From: Clavibacter capsici | GTDB taxonomy: Bacteria; Actinomycetota; Actinomycetes; Actinomycetales; Microbacteriaceae | Direction: 5' to 3' | Length of the DNA stretch: 64,000 nucleotides | Assembly: GCF_001280205.1 (NCBI RefSeq) | Contig: NZ_CP012573.1 | Coordinates: 620,001-684,000, forward strand | In this document: one piece after another, positions 9,768-19,089 of the stretch | Layout of the letters: the number at the start of each line of letters is the position of its first letter | Position numbering within the stretch: position 1 is the stretch's first letter | Translations under genes and position numbers: made by a program | The notes under the pieces: generated by a model | Database searches by the model: none | Seen by the model: only the letters and a program-made list of their open reading frames with translations | What the model was told of the DNA's origin: nothing

Positions 9768-10339
9768 ACCAGCTGCCCGTTGACGTGGAGGTCGCCCGCG
9801 GGGAACGCGTCGGCGGGGGAGGTGACCGGCAGCATCAGCCAGCCGTGGTCCTGGTGCACCACCTCGGCGGCGCCGCGGAGCGTGAAGCCGTTGTAGTGGC
9901 CCGTGCGGCCGGGGAGCGGGATCCAGCCGTGGCGCGTGTAGTAGCCGGCCGTCGCGTCGCCCGTCTCGAGCAGGCCGAACGGGACGGCGAGGCGCGCGAG
10001 CGCACCGCGGATCCCGTCGGCGAGGAGCGTGCCGAGGCCCTGCCCCTGGCGCTCCGGGTGCACGGCCACCATGCCGGTGGATCCCACGAGCAGGTCGTCG
10101 GCCGGGTCGCCCGCGCCGTCGCCCAGCTCCACGTGCATGCGCCGGATCCCCGCGTGCGCGACGAGCTCGTCGCCGTCGTGCACGAGGATCCGCAGCTCCG
10201 GCTGCGCGCCCGCCCAGCTGCGCGCGCCGGCGTACCCCTCGCGGAAGTCGGGGAAGGCGAGCGCGAGGAGCGCCGCGATGGACGTGTGCGCGGCGACGTC
10301 GAGCGCGCCCTCGCGGACGACGGTGAGGCGGGGTCCCAT
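9764..10339 (-). CDS. GNAT-family acetyltransferase, AAC(2')/NodA-like layout
   Basis: A 191-residue GNAT protein. The acetyl-CoA site is HPERQGQGLGTLLADG (about residues 98-113), with DATAGYYTRHGWIPLPG downstream. After that comes a C-terminal part with HQDHGWLMLPV and a final acidic/hydrophobic strand, the arrangement seen in AAC(2')-type and NodA-like acyltransferases. The short N-terminal region with RILVHDGDELVAHAGI fits the same group. This is a structural resemblance only; I do not claim aminoglycoside resistance. It is the first gene of a two-GNAT operon, divergent from the AI-2E transporter gene. Confidence 0.75.
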   Translation of the reverse strand: MGPRLTVVREGALDVAAHTSIAALLALAFPDFREGYAGARSWAGAQPELRILVHDGDELVAHAGIRRMHVELGDGAGDPADDLLVGSTGMVAVHPERQGQGLGTLLADGIRGALARLAVPFGLLETGDATAGYYTRHGWIPLPGRTGHYNGFTLRGAAEVVHQDHGWLMLPVTSPADAFPAGDLHVNGQLV

Positions 10340-10426
10340 GGATCGAGGCTAGCGGCCGGCCCCGCCGGTGTCCGGGCCCGGCCCGCGGCCCGGTCACGCG
10401 GGCCGCCCGCCCGTAGGGTTGACCGC

Positions 10427-11584
10427 ATGACCACCCCGCAGTCCGTCTGGCAGGACAAGCTCGGCCGCCTCTCCATCCGCTGCGTGCAGATCCTGGCGGT
10501 CCTCGTGGTCGCCATCGCGATCGTGTACGCCGCCATCTCGCTCAAGCTCGTCGTGATCCCCGTGATCATCGCGCTGATCCTCGCCTGCGCCGTGCGCCCG
10601 ATGGTGCTCTGGATGGAGCGCCGCGGCCTCCCCGACGCGCTCGCCGCGGCCATCGCGCTGCTCACGGGCCTCGTGCTCTTCGGCGGCGCGATCACGGCCG
10701 TCGTCTTCGGCGTGCAGAGCCAGTGGCCGACGCTCGTGAAGGCCACCAGCGAGGGCATCGACCAGCTGCAGTCGTTCATCGAGGAGGGCGGCCTCCCCAT
10801 CGACTCGGGGCAGATCGACTCGCTCCGCCAGTCGGCCGTGGACTTCCTCACCAGCAGCCAGTTCGGATCGGGCGCCATCGCGGGCGTCTCGGCCGCCGCC
10901 GAGGTCGTCACGGGCGCGGTGCTCGGGCTCGTCGTGTTCTTCTTCTTCGTCAAGGACGGGCCGCAGATCTGGGCCTTCCTCATCCGCCCGTTCCGCGGCC
11001 GCGGCCGCAAGCGCGCCGTGCGCGTGGGCCACGAGGGCTCGAAGGTGCTCGGCGGGTACATCCGCGGCACGGCGACGGTCGCGCTCGTCGACACCGTGTT
11101 CATCGGCGCCGGCCTCTTCATCCTGGGCGTGCCGCTCGCGCTGCCGCTGTCGCTCATCGTCTTCATCGGCGCGTTCGTGCCCATCGTGGGCGCGACCGTC
11201 GCGGGCATCCTCGCGGCGCTCGTCGCGCTCGTGACCAACGACCTCGGCACCGCGATCTGGGTCATCGCCATCGTGATCCTCGTGAACCAGCTCGAGGGCA
11301 ACCTGCTGCAGCCGGTCGTGCTCGGCAACGCGCTCAAGCTGCACGGCCTCGTCGTGCTGCTGGCCCTGACCGCCGGCACGATCCTCGGCGGCATCATCGG
11401 CGCGATCCTCTCGGTGCCGCTCACGGCCGTCGCGTGGACCGCGTGGAAGATCGTGATGGAGCCGGACGAGGAGGAGCCCGAGCCGCCGGCACCCGCGCCC
11501 CTCGAACCCGTGAAGAAGGCGGCGCGCGGCCTCACCGCGAAGCTCACGGGCCGTCCCGCCACCACCACGCGCGCCGCCCGGTGA
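10427..11584 (+). CDS. AI-2E family (TqsA-like) membrane transporter
   Basis: A 385-residue polytopic membrane protein of the AI-2E exporter/PerM family. It has about eight membrane segments arranged as two N-terminal pairs, a soluble linker (about residues 100-150) and the C-terminal cluster containing [18 protein letters not shown] and [11 protein letters not shown], the family signature. The C-terminus is a Pro/Glu then Lys/Arg-rich cytosolic tail. Family members export small molecules or act as Na+/H+ antiporters; the cargo here is unknown. Its stop overlaps the DUF1206 start (GTGA). Confidence 0.88.
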   Translation: MTTPQSVWQDKLGRLSIRCVQILAVLVVAIAIVYAAISLKLVVIPVIIALILACAVRPMVLWMERRGLPDALAAAIALLTGLVLFGGAITAVVFGVQSQWPTLVKATSEGIDQLQSFIEEGGLPIDSGQIDSLRQSAVDFLTSSQFGSGAIAGVSAAAEVVTGAVLGLVVFFFFVKDGPQIWAFLIRPFRGRGRKRAVRVGHEGSKVLGGYIRGTATVALVDTVFIGAGLFILGVPLALPLSLIVFIGAFVPIVGATVAGILAALVALVTNDLGTAIWVIAIVILVNQLEGNLLQPVVLGNALKLHGLVVLLALTAGTILGGIIGAILSVPLTAVAWTAWKIVMEPDEEEPEPPAPAPLEPVKKAARGLTAKLTGRPATTTRAAR

Positions 11585-12378
11585 GCGCCACCGGCGCCGC
11601 GTCGAGCCTCCAGCGGAAGCCCGGCTTCGCGGTCGCCGCGCGCCTCGGGCACGCGGTCAACGGCCTGCTGCACCTCCTCATCGGCGTGATCGCGTTCCGC
11701 CTCGCCACGGGCGGCGGCGGCGAGGCCGATCAGTCCGGCGCGCTCGGCTCCATCGCGGGGTCGCCCGGCGGCCGCGTGCTGCTCTGGATCATCGTGGTCG
11801 GCCTCCTGGGCCTCGGCCTCTGGCAGCTCGTCGAGACCGTGCTCGCGCGCGGCGAGGACGCGAAGCGCACCTGGGCGGCGCGCGCGAAGGAGCTCGGCAA
11901 CGCCGTCGCCTACCTCGCGATCGCCGCCACCGCGCTGCGGTTCGCGACGGGCGGATCCAGCGACTCGTCCGAGCAGACGCAGTCACTCAGCGCCCGCCTG
12001 CTCGCGGCGCCGGGCGGCGTGGCCCTGCTCGTGGTCCTCGGCCTCGCCGTCGTCGCGGTCGGCGTCTACTTCGGGTTCAAGGGCGCGACGAAGCGCTTCC
12101 AGGAGGACATCTCCGTGCCGTCGGGCTCGCTCGGTCGCGGGATCACCGCGCTCGGCGTCGCGGGCTACATCGCCAAGGGCGTCGCGCTCGTCGCGGTCGG
12201 CGTGCTGTTCGTCGTCGGCGCCGTGACGGCCGACCCGAGCCGCGCCACCGGCCTCGACGGCGCGCTCCAGGCGCTCGCGGCGCTCCCTGCGGGCGTCGCC
12301 GTGCTCGCGATCACCGGCCTCGGCCTCATCGCCTACGGCCTGTACTGCGGCGCCCGCGCGCGCTACGCGAAGCTGTGA
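11581..12378 (+). CDS. DUF1206 membrane protein
   Basis: A 265-residue integral membrane protein made of three similar two-helix repeats, the architecture of DUF1206. The start GTG overlaps the preceding stop, and the stop overlaps the next start, so it is the middle of a three-gene coupled chain. Each repeat contains a pattern such as [34 protein letters not shown] or [16 protein letters not shown] followed by an Ala/Gly-rich partner helix. No function is established for the family. Confidence 0.82.
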   Translation: MSATGAASSLQRKPGFAVAARLGHAVNGLLHLLIGVIAFRLATGGGGEADQSGALGSIAGSPGGRVLLWIIVVGLLGLGLWQLVETVLARGEDAKRTWAARAKELGNAVAYLAIAATALRFATGGSSDSSEQTQSLSARLLAAPGGVALLVVLGLAVVAVGVYFGFKGATKRFQEDISVPSGSLGRGITALGVAGYIAKGVALVAVGVLFVVGAVTADPSRATGLDGALQALAALPAGVAVLAITGLGLIAYGLYCGARARYAKL

Positions 12379-13115
12379 CGCGGATCCCGCCGGTCGTGCT
12401 CGACGGCGTGCGGCCGGACGAGGTCCACGTGGTGCGCGTCTTCGCGGACGCGGACGGTCGGCACGGCAACGAGCTGGGGATCGTGCTCGCCTCGCCGCGC
12501 ACGGACGGCCGGGAGCTGGCGGTCGCGCAGGCCCTCGGCTTCAGCGAGACCGTGTTCGTGGACGCGGTGGACGCGCCGGGCGCGGATCCGCTCGGGGCCT
12601 CGATCCGCATCCTCACGCCCGCCCGCGAGCTGCCCTTCGCGGGGCACCCGACCGTCGGCACGGCCTGGTGGCTGGCGTCGCGCGGGCTGCCGGTCGACCA
12701 CCTGCGGGTGCCCGCCGGACTCGTGGCCGTGACCCGCGACGCGGACGTCGTGCGCGTGACCGCCGACCCGGCGTGGGCGCCCGTCTTCGCCTGGCGCGAG
12801 CTGCCCTCCGCCGCGGAGCTGGCCACGCTCGACCTCGTGGCGGCCGTCGCCGATGCGGGCGCCGACCACCTCTACGCGTGGGCGTGGATCGACGAGGCGG
12901 CCGGCTGGATCCGCTCGCGCATGTCCGCTCCCGCGCTCGGCATCCCCGAGGACGAGGCGACCGGGGCCGCCGCCCTGCGGGTCACCGCGCACCTCGGCCG
13001 CGACCTGCGCATCACGCAGGGCCGCGGCAGCGAGCTGGTCACGCGCCTGCTCCCCGACGGTCGGGCCGAGGTCGGCGGGCGGACCGTGCCGGACCGCGTG
13101 ATCCCGCTGCCCTGA
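12375..13115 (+). CDS. PhzF-family isomerase/epimerase-like protein
   Basis: A 246-residue protein of the PhzF family, whose members isomerise or epimerise small metabolites using an acid/base Glu. The N-terminal motif GNELGIVL supplies the predicted catalytic Glu33, and [14 protein letters not shown] (about 83-96) is the conserved family loop. The second half carries the weaker mirror repeat with [11 protein letters not shown] and the final [10 protein letters not shown]. Its GTG start overlaps the DUF1206 stop. The substrate is unknown, and nothing nearby suggests phenazine synthesis. Confidence 0.87.
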   Translation: MTRIPPVVLDGVRPDEVHVVRVFADADGRHGNELGIVLASPRTDGRELAVAQALGFSETVFVDAVDAPGADPLGASIRILTPARELPFAGHPTVGTAWWLASRGLPVDHLRVPAGLVAVTRDADVVRVTADPAWAPVFAWRELPSAAELATLDLVAAVADAGADHLYAWAWIDEAAGWIRSRMSAPALGIPEDEATGAAALRVTAHLGRDLRITQGRGSELVTRLLPDGRAEVGGRTVPDRVIPLP

Positions 13116-13142
13116 CCCGCGACGCGGAAGCCGGTCGGCCCG

Positions 13143-14456
13143 CTAGGACGTCGGCGTCTCCGCGTCCTCCGTCGCCGGCTCCTCGCGCGGGATGACGAGG
13201 ATCTCCGAGATCCGCCGCCGGTCGAGCGCCGTCACCTGGAGGGTCACGCCGTCGACCTCGACCGAGTCGCCGACCTGCGCGAGCCGCCCGAGCTCCTCGA
13301 TCACGAAGCCCGCGACCGTGTCGGACGCGGAGTCGGGGAGCTTGACGCCCGTCGCCTCCTCGAAGTCCTGGAAGTTGAGGCGGCCGTCGATCGTGCCGCC
13401 CTCGGCACCCAGCTCGCGTTCGGCGGAGTCGGTGTCGTACTCGTCGAAGATCTCGCCGACGACCTCCTCCACGAGGTCCTCGAGCGTGACGATGCCGTCC
13501 GTGCCGCCGTACTCGTCCACGATCACGGCGATCTGGTGGCCCTCGGCGCGCATCATCGTGAGCGTCGGCAGCACGCGCGCGGTCGCCGGGAGGTACGGGA
13601 TCGGGCGCAGGATCTCGGAGACGGGGCGCTCCGGATCCGCCGCGATCGCCTGGTACAGGTCGCGCACGTGCACGAAGCCGATGACGTCGTCGATGGTCTT
13701 GTCGACCACCGGGTAGCGCGAGTACGGCCGGTCCTGCACGTCGATCCCCGCGTCGCGGACCGTGCCGGTGCCGTCGAGCGCGGCGATCTCCGGTCGCGGC
13801 TTCATCACCTCGCTGAGCTGGCGGTGGCGGAGGGAGAGCACGTCGTCGAGGATCCGGCGCTCGTCGTCCGGCAGGCCCTCGTGGCTGGAGACGATGTCGC
13901 GGAGCTCCTCCTCGCTCATCTCCTCGCCCGTCTTGTGCGGATCGCCGCCGAGGAGGCGGACCACGAGGTTCGTCGAGACGGAGAGCAGCCAGATCACGGG
14001 CCGCATGAGGATCGCGAAGCCGTTGAGCACCGGCGCGACGCCGTACGCGAAGCCCGCGTTGCGCTGGATCGCGAGGCGCTTGGGCGCGAGCTCGCCGAGC
14101 ACGAGCGAGAGGTAGGCGATCACGAGCGTGAGCGCCAGGGTGGCGATGGTCGAGGCGAGGCCCGGTTCCAGGCCCCACGAGACGAACAGCGGGACCACGG
14201 ACGGCGCGATCGACGAGGCGCCGTACGCGGCCGACGCGAAGCCGGCGACCGTGACGCCGATCTGCACCGCCGCGAGGAAGGTGTTGGGGTTCCGCGCGAG
14301 GGCGGCGACCTTCTCACCGCGGCGGCCGCGCGCGGCGAGGGCGTTCAGCTGGCCCTCGCGGAGGGTGACGAGCGCCATCTCGGTGGCGGCGAACACCCCG
14401 CCGATGAGGACGAAGACGACGACCAGGACGATGTTGAGGAGGAGGTCGCCGTTCAC
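13143..14456 (-). CDS. CNNM/HlyC-CorC family membrane protein with CBS pair
   Basis: A 437-residue hemolysin-C/CorC-type protein, probably a Mg2+/Co2+ transporter or regulator. It has an N-terminal CNNM membrane domain with three to four helices (to about residue 190), then a CBS pair (about 210-330, with SRYPVVDKTIDDVIGFVHVRDL and AVIVDEYGGTDGIVTLEDLVEEVVGEI), and a CorC_HlyC domain at the C-terminus. The GTG at 14456 is the best start: upstream codons give Pro/His/Arg-rich nonsense. No clear ribosome site is visible. It is convergent with the phzF-like gene. Confidence 0.87.
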   Translation of the reverse strand: MNGDLLLNIVLVVVFVLIGGVFAATEMALVTLREGQLNALAARGRRGEKVAALARNPNTFLAAVQIGVTVAGFASAAYGASSIAPSVVPLFVSWGLEPGLASTIATLALTLVIAYLSLVLGELAPKRLAIQRNAGFAYGVAPVLNGFAILMRPVIWLLSVSTNLVVRLLGGDPHKTGEEMSEEELRDIVSSHEGLPDDERRILDDVLSLRHRQLSEVMKPRPEIAALDGTGTVRDAGIDVQDRPYSRYPVVDKTIDDVIGFVHVRDLYQAIAADPERPVSEILRPIPYLPATARVLPTLTMMRAEGHQIAVIVDEYGGTDGIVTLEDLVEEVVGEIFDEYDTDSAERELGAEGGTIDGRLNFQDFEEATGVKLPDSASDTVAGFVIEELGRLAQVGDSVEVDGVTLQVTALDRRRISEILVIPREEPATEDAETPTS

Positions 14457-14682
14457 GAGCGGGTGCCGGTCGGGCGGGCGCCGGTGGGGCGGAGGGCGCG
14501 GATAGCGCGGATCCCGCGGAGGGGAGCGATGGCGCGGAGGGTGCGGGGCGTGCCCGGGGTCGTCCGGGCGCCGGGACTGTGGCTGTCGGGAGCGGGCTCC
14601 CGCGCGGTTCTGTGCATGCACCGAGGGTAGTGGAGCGGGTGGGGAAATAGCCGTGCCGCAGCGCGTGCCCTAGCGTCGGGGC

Positions 14683-15108
14683 ATGGATCAGCAGTGGATC
14701 GGCTCCTGGGGCTGGCTCGCCCTCGCGCTCGTCAACGCCGGGCTCGCCGAGCAGAAGAACCGGTCGAGGTGGACCTGGTTCCTCGTCTCCCTCCTCCTCG
14801 GCCCCATCGCGACCTTCTTCATCGTCACGTGGGAGCGCGCCCCCGAGCGTCCCGTCGCCCGGCCGGGGGAGGGCCCGACGAACGGGCTCCTCGCGGTGGG
14901 CATCGGGCTGGGGGTCGCTGCCGTCGTCAGCGCGGTGGCGGCGGTCGCGGTCGGCGACCCCGGCCTGTGGCTCCTCGCCGGGGCGCTCGCGGTGGTGGCG
15001 GCGGTCTCCGTCGTCCTGCACGTGCTCGCGCACCGGCGGTGGGCGGCGCTGCGGGCGGATCGCGGGCGCGCGCCCGGGGCGCGCTCCATGGAGGTCGACC
15101 GGGGCTAG
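14683..15108 (+). CDS. Small hypothetical membrane protein
   Basis: A 141-residue protein with about four predicted membrane segments: an N-terminal pair (WGWLALALVNAGLAEQ and TWFLVSLLLGPIATFFIV) and a C-terminal pair (Val/Ala/Gly-rich, about 68-115), ending in an Arg-rich cytosolic tail. I recognise no family. The reading frame is open with normal GC3, and it stands alone between two minus-strand units. Confidence 0.6.
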   Translation: MDQQWIGSWGWLALALVNAGLAEQKNRSRWTWFLVSLLLGPIATFFIVTWERAPERPVARPGEGPTNGLLAVGIGLGVAAVVSAVAAVAVGDPGLWLLAGALAVVAAVSVVLHVLAHRRWAALRADRGRAPGARSMEVDRG

Positions 15109-15194
15109 TGCGCCGGGCGCGACCGCCGGGACGCATCGGTGCGGGGAGCGCGCTGTCGTCCGTCCGTCCGGCGGTCGACGCCCGACCGGTCGCG

Positions 15195-15971
15195 TCAGCC
15201 CGCCGGGATGCACGGGCTGCCGGAGCCCGCGGCCCGCGCCCGCTCCAGCAGCGACACGTGCAGGTACCCCGCGTAGCCGCCGGGCGTGCGGCCCTCGCGG
15301 CGGCTCGAGGTGAGCACTTCGCCCGCCGCGGACGCCGCGACGCTCGCGCCGCGGGCACGCAGCCGCGCGACCAGGTCCACGTCCTCGTGCTCCGCCACCG
15401 CCGGGAAGCCGCCGGCCGCGAGGTAGGCGTCGCCGCGGATCCCGAGGTTCGCGCCGTGCACGTGGCCGTTCGCCTGACCGGGCACGCGCGTGGCGCGCCA
15501 GGCCGCGACCTGCTCCGGGCTGAGGTCCGCGAGCTCGGGCCGCACGGTGCCGACGACCACGTCCGCTCCCGCGTCGGCGAGCTCCAGCTGGCTCGTGATC
15601 CACGCGGGCGGCACCTCGGAGTCCGCGTCCGTGCACGCGATCCACAGCTCGTCGGCCGACCCGGCCGCGGCGGCCAGGGCGGCGTCGACCCCGCGTGCGC
15701 GTGCGGCGCCGACGCGGCCGTCCGCGGTCTCGATGACCTCCACGCCCGCGGCCCGCGCGATGCCGGCCGTGCCGTCGCGGCAGTCGTCGGCCACGAGGAT
15801 CACGCGCACGTGGATCCCGTCGGCCCGGGCGCGCTCGGCGGCGGCCTCCACGGATGCGAGGCAGCGGCCCACGAGCTCCTCCTCGTCGCGCGCGGGGATG
15901 ACGACGGCGACCGCGCGGATCCGCCGCGCCGGCTCCTCGACGCCGGCGGCCGCGGCCGACGCGCTCGTCAC
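15195..15971 (-). CDS. Family 2 glycosyltransferase
   Basis: A 258-residue GT-A fold glycosyltransferase that transfers a sugar from a nucleotide donor. VVIPARDEEELV (about 23-34) is the N-terminal nucleotide-binding strand, ILVADDC the second, and the DxD metal motif is TDADSE (Asp115, Asp117). FPAVAEHEDVDLVARLRARG matches the acceptor-side ED motif. There is no membrane segment, so it is cytosolic. Its GTG start overlaps the stop of the large fusion gene, so the two form one unit and probably act on one glycoconjugate. Confidence 0.88.
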   Translation of the reverse strand: MTSASAAAAGVEEPARRIRAVAVVIPARDEEELVGRCLASVEAAAERARADGIHVRVILVADDCRDGTAGIARAAGVEVIETADGRVGAARARGVDAALAAAAGSADELWIACTDADSEVPPAWITSQLELADAGADVVVGTVRPELADLSPEQVAAWRATRVPGQANGHVHGANLGIRGDAYLAAGGFPAVAEHEDVDLVARLRARGASVAASAAGEVLTSSRREGRTPGGYAGYLHVSLLERARAAGSGSPCIPAG

Positions 15972-18562
15972 CGCAGCCCCGTCCGGACGGCGACCGAGCG
16001 CGGATCCGCCGACAGCACCTCGAGCAGGAAGTCGTCCTCCTCGTGGCGCAGGATGCGCGTCAGCCCCGGCACCGCGGCCAGCCGCGCGTGCACCTCGTCG
16101 CCCGACCGGCGGAAGTCGCCCTCCGGGTGCCGCCAGTGGCAGGCGACGAGCGTGCCCGCGGCGCCGAGCGCGTCGGGCAGGGCGGCGAGCACGCGGTCGA
16201 GCGCGTCGTCGTCGAGGTAGTAGCCGACCTCGCTCATCACGACGAGGTCGAACGCGCCCGCGGGCCAGTCGGCGCCGACGTCGCGCACCTCGACGCGCAC
16301 GTGCGGCGCGTCCGCGAGGCGCGCCCGGGCACGCTCGACGGCGGTCGGCGCGACGTCCACCGCCAGCAGGTCGTCGACGCGCTCGGCGAGCCCCGCCGTC
16401 GTCACGCCGATGGAGCAGCCGATCTCCAGCGCCCGTCCGTAGCGCTCGTCGGGCAGGGCCGCGAGCGTGGCGAGCCGCTTGCGCCGCTCGTACCAGCGGG
16501 TCGTGACGCGCCACGGGTCCTCGTCCTTCGCGTACGCGGCGTCGAAGCGCTCGGCGGCGGTGGCGGTGGCGTCGGCGGTGGCGGGCGGGGCGGGCTCCTC
16601 CGCGAGGATCAGGACCTCCCGGTCGGCGTCCGCGTGCCGGAGGAAGCCGGGCTGGAGCACGGCGCGGTCGGCGGGGTCGTCGGAGAGCGGCTGCACCTGG
16701 CTCGCGTGCGCGCGGATCGCGGCGCGCTTCGCCTCCCGGGCGGCCGGGCCGAGGGGCAGCGCGCGCATCGCGGCCCACGGCACGCGCGGGTCGTCGGGCG
16801 TCGCCCAGTGCCACATCCACACGGGGTACTCGACCAGCCGGATCCCCGGGCCGGCCGCGTCCGCCACCAGCTCGGCGACGACCTCTCCCGTGACGCGGTG
16901 GTCGCGGTGCCCGTCGCCGCGCCAGGGCGCCGCGACCCACGTGCCCGGAGCGGATCCCGCGAGCACGACGGCGAGGTCGTCCCGCACGGCGTCGCGGCGC
17001 TCGCGGACCCCGCCGTCGGGGTGGCCGAGGAGCACGAGCCGCGCGTCGGGCGCGACGGCGTCGAGGGCGGCGCGGGCCTCGTCGCGGCGGAGCGCCACGA
17101 GGTCGGCGGGCGTGCGGGTGGGGGATCCGGGGTGCGAGGCGGCCCCGTCCGTCACGATCACGAGGGTCACGGGCACGCCGCGCGCGGCCGCCGTCGCCAT
17201 CAGACCGGCGGCGCCGATCGACTCGTCGTCGGCGTGCGCGGAGACCACGACGAGCGCGGACATCCCGTCGATGTCGGGCGCGGGCATCCGGTCCCAGCGC
17301 GGATCCGCGGGCCACGCGTCCGCGTCGTTCCCCGGCTCGCGCGCGTCGAAGGCCACGCGCGCGGGGGCGGCGGGATCCGCGACCGGGGCGGGCGCGGCGG
17401 CCTCCGCGGCCGCCGCCGCCCGCCGCCGCGCCTCCTCCGCGAGCGCCCCGCCGAGCGAGGCGTCGTCCCGCTCCGCGTGGTGCTGCCGCACGTACAGCTC
17501 GAGGTCGGCGACGCGCTTGGCGTGATCCGCGTCCTGCGCGAGCGGCGCCGGCCCGAGGGCGTGCGCCACGTGCGCGAGCGTCTCCTCCACGGCCCGCGCG
17601 ACGACGGCGCGCACGCGCTTCGCGAGCAGCCGCCCGGCCTCGCCCTCGGCGTGGCCGTCGTCGACGAGCGCCGCGGCCTCGGCGAGCGACGCCCGGGCCC
17701 CGTCGAGCACCGCGTCCACGGCGCCCAGGTGCATGAGGAGGAGGCGGTCGGCCCCTTCGCGGGAGGCCGCGCGCAGCAGCGTGCGCGCCAGCCCGACGGC
17801 GCCGCCGTACCAGCAGGCCGCGACCCCGATCCCGCCCCAGTGGAAGCCCGGCCGATCCAGGTACCAGCCCGGCTCCCCGACGCGTCGCGCCGGCACGTCG
17901 CGCAGGCGCAGCGGGCCGCTCGGCACCTCCGTCAGCCCGCGGGCGACCCAGGCACCGGGCACGACCTCGACCCCGGGCTGCCGCAGGTCCACCGCGAAGA
18001 GCCCGCGCGAGCCGTCGTCGACGGCGGCGGTGATGAGCGCGTGCGTCAGCGACCCGGCGAGCGAGCACCACGGCTTGGTGCCCGTGAGCAGCACCCCGTC
18101 GGGTCCGTCGACGGCCGTGAGCGGATCCCCGCCCCCCTCCGCCGCGAACACGCCCCACGTCATCGCCGCGCCGCCCGCGTCGGCACCGGCCGCTGCGTCG
18201 GCGCTCCCGGTCGCTCCCGCGGCGGCGCGCTCCTGGTCGAGGATGGCGAGCGCGTCGAGGTGCGGCTCCACCGTGCGCGCGAGCCCGAGGTCGGCGGCGG
18301 CGAGCGTCGCGAGGGCCTCCCACAGGTCGGTCGTGCCGCCGCCGCCGGGTCGCGCCCCGCCGGCGCCGAGCTCCACCGCGAGGGCGAGCGCCCGCTCCGT
18401 CGACCAGCCCGCCCCCATGGGCGTCGCCGGGAGCGCCTCCCGGACGCGCAGGACCGCGGGCCCGCCGGCGTCCTCGCCCGGCGGGACCGCACCGGATGCG
18501 AGACGGACGCGCGCCGGGACGGTCGCGTCGGAGGGGGAGCCGGGCAGGGGAGCGGATGTCAC
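15968..18562 (-). CDS. Acyl-CoA dehydrogenase-like / PIG-L deacetylase / SAM methyltransferase fusion
   Basis: An 864-residue protein with three domains in one frame. Residues about 45-390 resemble acyl-CoA dehydrogenases (LLTGTKPWCSLAGSLTHAL in the middle domain, helical C-terminal part). Residues about 434-640 are a PIG-L/LmbE zinc deacetylase with SAHADDES (His443, Asp445, Asp446) and the distal HRDHR motif. Residues about 670-850 are a class I methyltransferase of NodS type (ALEIGCSIGVTT near 710). PIG-L enzymes remove acetyl groups from amino sugars; the acceptor here is unknown. With the coupled glycosyltransferase it suggests synthesis of a modified small glycoconjugate. No ribosome site is visible before the GTG at 18562. 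Confidence 0.82.
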   Translation of the reverse strand: MTSAPLPGSPSDATVPARVRLASGAVPPGEDAGGPAVLRVREALPATPMGAGWSTERALALAVELGAGGARPGGGGTTDLWEALATLAAADLGLARTVEPHLDALAILDQERAAAGATGSADAAAGADAGGAAMTWGVFAAEGGGDPLTAVDGPDGVLLTGTKPWCSLAGSLTHALITAAVDDGSRGLFAVDLRQPGVEVVPGAWVARGLTEVPSGPLRLRDVPARRVGEPGWYLDRPGFHWGGIGVAACWYGGAVGLARTLLRAASREGADRLLLMHLGAVDAVLDGARASLAEAAALVDDGHAEGEAGRLLAKRVRAVVARAVEETLAHVAHALGPAPLAQDADHAKRVADLELYVRQHHAERDDASLGGALAEEARRRAAAAAEAAAPAPVADPAAPARVAFDAREPGNDADAWPADPRWDRMPAPDIDGMSALVVVSAHADDESIGAAGLMATAAARGVPVTLVIVTDGAASHPGSPTRTPADLVALRRDEARAALDAVAPDARLVLLGHPDGGVRERRDAVRDDLAVVLAGSAPGTWVAAPWRGDGHRDHRVTGEVVAELVADAAGPGIRLVEYPVWMWHWATPDDPRVPWAAMRALPLGPAAREAKRAAIRAHASQVQPLSDDPADRAVLQPGFLRHADADREVLILAEEPAPPATADATATAAERFDAAYAKDEDPWRVTTRWYERRKRLATLAALPDERYGRALEIGCSIGVTTAGLAERVDDLLAVDVAPTAVERARARLADAPHVRVEVRDVGADWPAGAFDLVVMSEVGYYLDDDALDRVLAALPDALGAAGTLVACHWRHPEGDFRRSGDEVHARLAAVPGLTRILRHEEDDFLLEVLSADPRSVAVRTGLR

Positions 18563-18820
18563 GTGGAGGGGCGCCAGTTCGTCGAGGGGTCTACCGGGCG
18601 GGGCCCGGTCCTCCTCCGAACCTACAAGCGTCCGCGGCCGACTGCCCCGGCGCGGTCGGAGGCGCCTCCGCGGAGCCGGCCGGTGGATCCCGCCGCGCGG
18701 TGCGGCGGCGCATCATGGCACCCTTGTCTCCTCGGATCACCCGGTCACGCGGGTGTGGGACCCTGACGGCAGGACCGGGGCGCGATCCGCACCGACCACG
18801 GACGACCGAGGGGACCGAAC

Positions 18821-19045
18821 ATGGACGACCGCACCGACCAGCACGCCGACGAGCCGACGACGGGGGGACCCGAGCGGTCCGACCAGCCCGCCCCGGAGGC
18901 GGTCGAGGAGTTCGAGCGGCTCGCCGTCCTCCGCATGGGCGGCCAGGACATCGAGGGCGCCATCGACGCGCTCCCCGACGAGGACGCCCGCGACGTCGCC
19001 GAGGTCGCCATCGACCGCGTCGTGCGCGGCTACGACCACCTCTGA
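18821..19045 (+). CDS. Small acidic hypothetical protein
   Basis: A 74-residue, strongly acidic, soluble protein with a disordered N-terminus (about 1-25, rich in Asp, Gln, Pro) and a predicted helical C-terminal half (EEFERLAVLRMGGQDIEGAI, then DARDVAEVAIDRVVRGYDHL). GAGGGGA about 9 bases before the ATG is a good ribosome site. I do not recognise a family; it is short but well formed and convergent with purC. Confidence 0.6.
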   Translation: MDDRTDQHADEPTTGGPERSDQPAPEAVEEFERLAVLRMGGQDIEGAIDALPDEDARDVAEVAIDRVVRGYDHL

Positions 19046-19089
19046 CGGGCAGCGGCCGCGGGTGCCGGGCGCACGCCCGTCGGGCGCGC

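Noticed and set aside
9764-10339. Aminoglycoside 2'-N-acetyltransferase
   Set aside because: The layout is similar to AAC(2') proteins, but only general GNAT motifs are clear; resistance function cannot be supported from sequence.
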